NCBI RefSeq assembly: GCF_900111125.1
Contig: NZ_FOGE01000024.1
Coordinates: forward strand, 1-64,000
Reading direction: 5' to 3'
DNA: 64,000 nt
DNA from: Sphingobium sp. YR768
GTDB lineage: Bacteria > Pseudomonadota > Alphaproteobacteria > Sphingomonadales > Sphingomonadaceae
Shown: piece by piece, positions 63,735-64,000 of the stretch
Numbering within the stretch: position 1 is the stretch's first letter
Layout: each line of letters opens with the position of its first letter
Notes under the pieces: generated by a model
Seen by the model: only the letters and a program-made list of their open reading frames with translations
Told to the model about the DNA's origin: nothing
Database searches by the model: none
Program-made: the position numbers and the translations under genes

Positions 63735-64000
63735 ATGATGCGTCTCTCCCTTCTGGCCGCTCTCCCGTTCGCTCTGATCGCGATGCCAGTGCAGGCAAAG
63801 ACCTGCACGCCGACCTGGGTGGCCGGTTGGGCCTCGTCCCAATTCCGCCCCACCGGCGACGCCGAGCTGCCCGTCGGCACCCTGCGGGACCAGACGCTGC
63901 GCCAGATCGTCCGCCCCTCCGTGTCCGGCGACCGGCTGCGGGTGCGCCTGTCCAACCTTGCCGGAATCACGCCGCTGCGCATTGCCGGCGTCAGCATTGC
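63735..64000 (+). CDS. SGNH/GDSL-family esterase, N-terminal part (cut by window edge)
   Basis: About 88 residues are visible before the window ends. A signal peptide (MMRLSLLAALPFALIAMPVQ, then AKT) is followed by WVAGWASSQFRPTGDAELP, LRDQTLRQIVRPSVSGDRLR and VRLSNLAGITPLRIAGVSI. This is the N-terminal jelly-roll-like lead of SGNH/GDSL esterases (pattern W.A.WA..Q, ...DQTLRQIVR.S..G...RVRLSN). The GDS catalytic motif would come after the edge. In this locus an acetyl-xylan esterase is plausible (inference). Confidence 0.75.
   Translation, partial: MMRLSLLAALPFALIAMPVQAKTCTPTWVAGWASSQFRPTGDAELPVGTLRDQTLRQIVRPSVSGDRLRVRLSNLAGITPLRIAGVSI

Overview
The window looks like chromosome of a high-GC alphaproteobacterium of the Sphingomonadaceae (Sphingobium/Sphingomonas/Novosphingobium type). 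This rests on an RcdA-family (DUF1465) gene, a DksA lacking the second cysteine pair, YdcH/DUF465 genes, a SapC gene, TonB-dependent sugar uptake, a ManD-type mannonate dehydratase, a Caulobacter-type Weimberg xylose operon and REP-like palindromes familiar from this family. No ribosomal RNA, phage structural genes, CRISPR array or replication origin were seen.

Region 1 (1-16.3 kb) is an accessory island ending at the 3' end of a tRNA-Glu(CTC) gene. It holds decayed IS5, IS3 and possibly IS21 pieces; an RHS cassette (a broken short gene, two secreted RHS-repeat proteins, and a small lipoprotein overlapping the last RHS gene by 4 bp); a SIR2-domain gene followed by a gene fusing an HD domain to an Hsp90-like ATPase; the tail of a RES-domain toxin; a tiny zinc-ribbon-like ORF; and an Mrr nuclease-STAND NTPase. 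It has the composition of a defence and conflict island. The SIR2 plus HD/Hsp90-like pair is the best candidate for a little-described system.

Region 2 (16.4-37.6 kb) is ordinary core genome: SapC, an FAD-linked oxidase, a DEAD-box helicase, a SHOCT protein, serS, a host-attachment-like protein, a serine-rich surface protein, dksA, a PilZ protein, two DUF465 genes, rcdA with a CtrA-like box, tamA-tamB, sdaA, an outer-membrane barrel and a thioesterase. Terminators, REP palindromes and a nested ~127-bp palindromic repeat separate the units. Core genes lapA-pyrF and purB lie within region 3.

Region 3 (38.6-64 kb) is a glucuronoxylan utilisation locus. On the minus strand, xylX-xylB-xylC, a sugar porter and an aldose 1-epimerase form an operon for xylose oxidation (Weimberg type; xylD and xylA are not in the window). 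A LacI-family regulator and a GH67 alpha-glucuronidase follow. Divergent from the glucuronidase, a plus-strand run encodes two tandem GH3 glycosidases, mannonate dehydratase, a hexuronate MFS transporter, glucuronate isomerase and a fructuronate-reductase-type dehydrogenase. After that come a large TonB-dependent receptor and the start of an SGNH/GDSL esterase, cut by the window edge. Three near-identical 14-bp palindromes, at xylX, in the glucuronidase/GH3 divergent region and at the TonB receptor, look like operators for the local LacI protein. The model is import of xylo-oligosaccharides by the receptor, trimming by GH67, GH3 and the esterase in the periplasm, and oxidation of xylose and glucuronate inside the cell.
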